NCBI GenBank assembly: GCA_024803745.1
Contig: JANJXV010000193.1
Coordinates: forward strand, 1,240,001 to 1,304,000
DNA length: 64,000 nucleotides
Direction of reading: 5' to 3'
Source of the DNA: Megascapheus bottae
Taxonomy: Eukaryota; Chordata; Mammalia; Rodentia; Geomyidae
The notes beneath the pieces are model-generated. The model was given only the letters and a program-made list of their open reading frames with translations, searched no databases and had not been told where the DNA came from. Below are positions 61,371 through 64,000 of the stretch, one piece after another. The position numbers and the translations under genes are program-made. Within the stretch, counting starts at the first letter, position 1, and each line of letters starts with the position of its first letter.

Positions 61371-64000
61371 TTCTTTTTTTTTCATTTTTTTATTGTAATT
61401 AGTAAAAGGGTTAGATGATATTTGCCAGATAGAAGGTGCATTAATTCACATACATTGATACCCTTTCACATGTCTTGGTACCCATTTCCCTCCAACCGCA
61501 CACCCCCCACCCGTCTTGGTTTTCCCCCCTTCCCTATCAAATTTCAAATATCCAAATACAAATAAATTCAATATATCAGATAACAAAGTGAGATACTATA
61601 CCAATATGGGATAACCAAGGGACAGCAAGCGAGATGAGAGACAACATAGTACATTAAGGACAACAATCATTCATTATATGGCTTTTGTGTCAATATCCTG
61701 GAGGTCCTTTCAATTAGCTTCACATTATATGGCCTTATATATGGCCTTTTGCTCTATTGCCAATCTCTGCTAGTAGAGCCCAAGGTTTCTACTGATTATG
61801 ACGAATGAGGGAAACCACTGAGCCTAAGTTCCTTTGAGTCTGGCTTACTTCACTTAATATGATTTGTTCTAAGTCTTTCCATTTCCTAACAAATGGGGCG
61901 ATGTCATTCTTTCTGACAGCAGCATAGAATTCCATTGTGTACAAATACCACAACTTGTTGATCCACTCATCAACTGAGGGACATCTGGGTTGGTTCCATA
62001 TCTTTGCTATGGTGAATAGTGCTGCAATGAACATTGTTGTGCTAGTGGGTTTAGTATGCCCTTGTTTCTGGATTGTTGGGTAAATGCCAAGTACTGGAAT
62101 TGCTGGGTCATAGGGGAGTTGTATGTTTAGCGTTTTGAGGCACTGCCGCACTGCTTTCCATAGTGGTTGAACGAGTTTGCACTCCCACCAACAGTGTAGT
62201 AGTGATCCCTCCTGACCACATCCCCTCCAGCATCTGTTGTCATTCGTTTTCCTGATCCTGGCCATTCTAACTGGAGTTAGGTGGAATCTTAGACTTGTTT
62301 TGATTTGCATTTCTTTTATGACCAGAGATGTTGAGCATTTCTTCATGTGTCTATAGGCCATTTTTGTTTCTTCTTCAGAGAAGACTCTCTTTAAGTCTTT
62401 GGCCCATTTTGTAATGGGATGGGTGTTACTTTGGAGGTTAGTTTTGGAGTGATTCAGTTTTTTGAGTTGTTGATATATTTTAGATATGAGGCCTTGTTCC
62501 GTTGTTTGGGTGGTGAAGATCTTCTCCCACTCTGTAGGCTTCCTGATTAGTTTAATAGCTATATCCGTTGCCATACAAAAGCTCTGCAGTTTAATGCAGT
62601 CCCACTTATCCAGCCTTCCTCTGATTTGTTGTGATTCTTGGTCCTTATTAAGAAAGTTTCGACCTGTAACAAGGAGGCCTAGTGTATCTCCTATTCCTTC
62701 CTGTAAACTTGTCAGTGTGTCAGCTTTTACCTCCACGTCTTTGATCCATTTGGAGTTAATTCTAGTGCAAGGTGACAAAGAAGGATCCAACTTTAGTTTT
62801 CTGCAGGTGTTTAACCAGTTCTGCCAGCACAACTTGTTGAAGAGGCTATCTTTCTTCCATTCTATTTTTTTGGCTCCCTGGTCAAAGATTAGGTGGCCAT
62901 AGGTCTCTGGTTTAATATCTGGGTCCGCAGTTCTACTCCATTGGACTTCAGGCCTGTTCTTGTGACAGTACCAAGCTGTTTTGAGAATTATAGCTCTGTA
63001 ATAGAGCCTTAAGTTTGGAATTGAAATTCCTCCAGCGCTGTTCTTTCTGCTAAGAAGTGTTTTTGCTATACGGGGTCTTTTATTATTCCATATGAAATTT
63101 TGAATTGCCTCTTCTATGTCTTTAAAGAATGACATTGGGATGTTGATGGGTATTACATTGAATTTGTAAATAGCCCTTGGCAAGATTGTCATTTTCACAA
63201 TGTTGATTCTTCCATTCCAGGAGCACGGGAGGTTTTTCCATTTCCTTAGTTCTGCTTTAATTTCCTTTTTTAGGGTTTTAAAGTTTTCATCTAAACGGTC
63301 CTTTACATTCTTAGTTAAGCTAATTGCTAGGTACTTTATTTTCTTTGAGGCTATTGTGAAAGGATTTTCTTTCCTGATTATTGCCTCGTTCCTCTCAGTG
63401 TTGGCGTAAAGTAAGGCAGTTGATTTGTGAGGGTTGATTTTATGGCCTGCTACCCTTCCAAAGCTTTGAATCAGCTCAAGGAGCTTGGGAGTAGAGTCTA
63501 TAGGATTCTTTAAATACAGAATCATGACATCTGCAAAGAGGGATAGTTTTATTTCCTCTTTCCCTACTTGGATCCCCTTTATGCTTGCTTCTTGCCTTAT
63601 TGCACTGCCTAGGAATTCTAGTACTATGTTAAAAAGGAGTGGAGAGAGTGGGCATCCTTGTCTCGTTCCTGATTTTAGAGGGAATGGCTTTAGATTTTCA
63701 CCATTAAGTATAATACTAGCAGTGGGCTTCTCATACACAGCCTTTATTACATTGAGAAATGTTCCATGGATTCCTAGTTTCTCCACATCTTTTAACATAA
63801 AGGGGTTTTGGATCTTGTCAAATGCCTTTTCCGCATCTATTGAGACAATCATGTGATTTTATCCCTGCTCCTGTTGATGTGTTGAATTATATTAATTGAT
63901 TTGTGTATGTTGAACCAGCTTTGCCTCCCTGTGAAGAATCCAGTTTGATCATAGTGTATATTTTTTTGGATGAGTTGTTGTAGACGGTTGGCCAGTATTT
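61371..64000 (-). mobile_element. L1 copy 8, cut by window end
   Basis: 3' UTR and the 3' two thirds of ORF2 are present; the rest lies to the right of the window. Confidence 0.95.
61789..64000 (-). pseudogene. L1 ORF2 (RT and C-terminal part), copy 8, partial; FADV
   Basis: A 687-codon piece (63852-61789) is the longest L1 frame in the window. It starts [13 protein letters not shown] and includes [11 protein letters not shown] motif C reads FADV (about 63526-63537), replacing the second catalytic Asp, so it could not polymerise even if translated. The zinc-knuckle C-C-H-C is intact. The frame break before MIVSIDAE (63852) is shared with all other copies. Confidence 0.92.

Larger units (their letters stand above)
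5957..64000. repeat. Macrosatellite array: ~7.4-kb units of spacer plus L1, head to tail
   Basis: Fixed landmarks recur at regular steps. The L1 3' T-tract lies at about 9441, 16844, 24275, 31681, 39082, 46509, 53931 and 61371, steps of 7401-7440 bases. The ORF1 start codon, SINEs, (TCA)n and every L1 domain repeat with the same period and orientation. The first unit is incomplete on its left side and the array continues past the window. High similarity and shared mutations show amplification by DNA duplication. Assembly error is possible in principle, but each unit carries its own private variants. Confidence 0.97.

Noticed and set aside
5957..64000. Tandem array as a CRISPR array, phage or bacterial island
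   Set aside because: The repeat unit is a eukaryotic L1 with SINEs. There are no short repeats with unique spacers, and introns and a KRAB exon flank it.

Overview
The window looks like nuclear DNA of a placental mammal, most likely a rodent. The evidence is a KRAB zinc-finger gene with intron/exon structure, L1 (LINE-1) retrotransposons, and many dimeric SINEs with ID-like (tRNA-derived) or 7SL-like heads. The modular SINE heads and shared tail fit what I recall of geomyoid rodents such as kangaroo rats and pocket mice. That placement is an inference I could not check here.

Region 1 (1-5956) is ordinary intronic or intergenic DNA. It carries the pieces of a KRAB zinc-finger gene (KZFP) on the minus strand: a canonical 127-base KRAB-A exon at 3078-3204, and the start of the zinc-finger exon at 1-193, which runs off the left edge of the window. 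The exon phases match, so the two can be spliced together. The rest is old SINEs, a long (TTTC)n tract, an (AC)n tract and unrecognised AT-rich sequence.

Region 2 (5957-64000, running off the right edge) is a head-to-tail macrosatellite with a period of about 7.40-7.44 kb. Each unit is a spacer of about 1.93 kb followed by a nearly complete L1 in minus orientation (ORF1 about 1184 bases, ORF2 about 3842 bases, 3' UTR with an AATAAA-type A-rich tail). I number the spacers 1-8 and the L1 copies 0-8. Copy 0 (5957-7509) lacks its 3' part at the array edge, copies 1-7 are complete, and copy 8 is cut by the window end. The spacer holds the probable L1 5' UTR, one reverse and one forward SINE, a (TCA)n tract and about 600 bases of unidentified sequence.

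No L1 copy is intact. Copies 1-7 share the same stops and frameshifts in both ORFs, so one already dead L1 locus was amplified at DNA level; these are not independent insertions. Markers in the spacers and L1s give conflicting groupings of the units, which points to unequal crossing-over or gene conversion. The L1s and the KZFP gene point the same way (leftward), and the array lies immediately upstream of the KRAB exon. No bacterial features, CRISPR arrays, rRNA or tRNA genes were seen.
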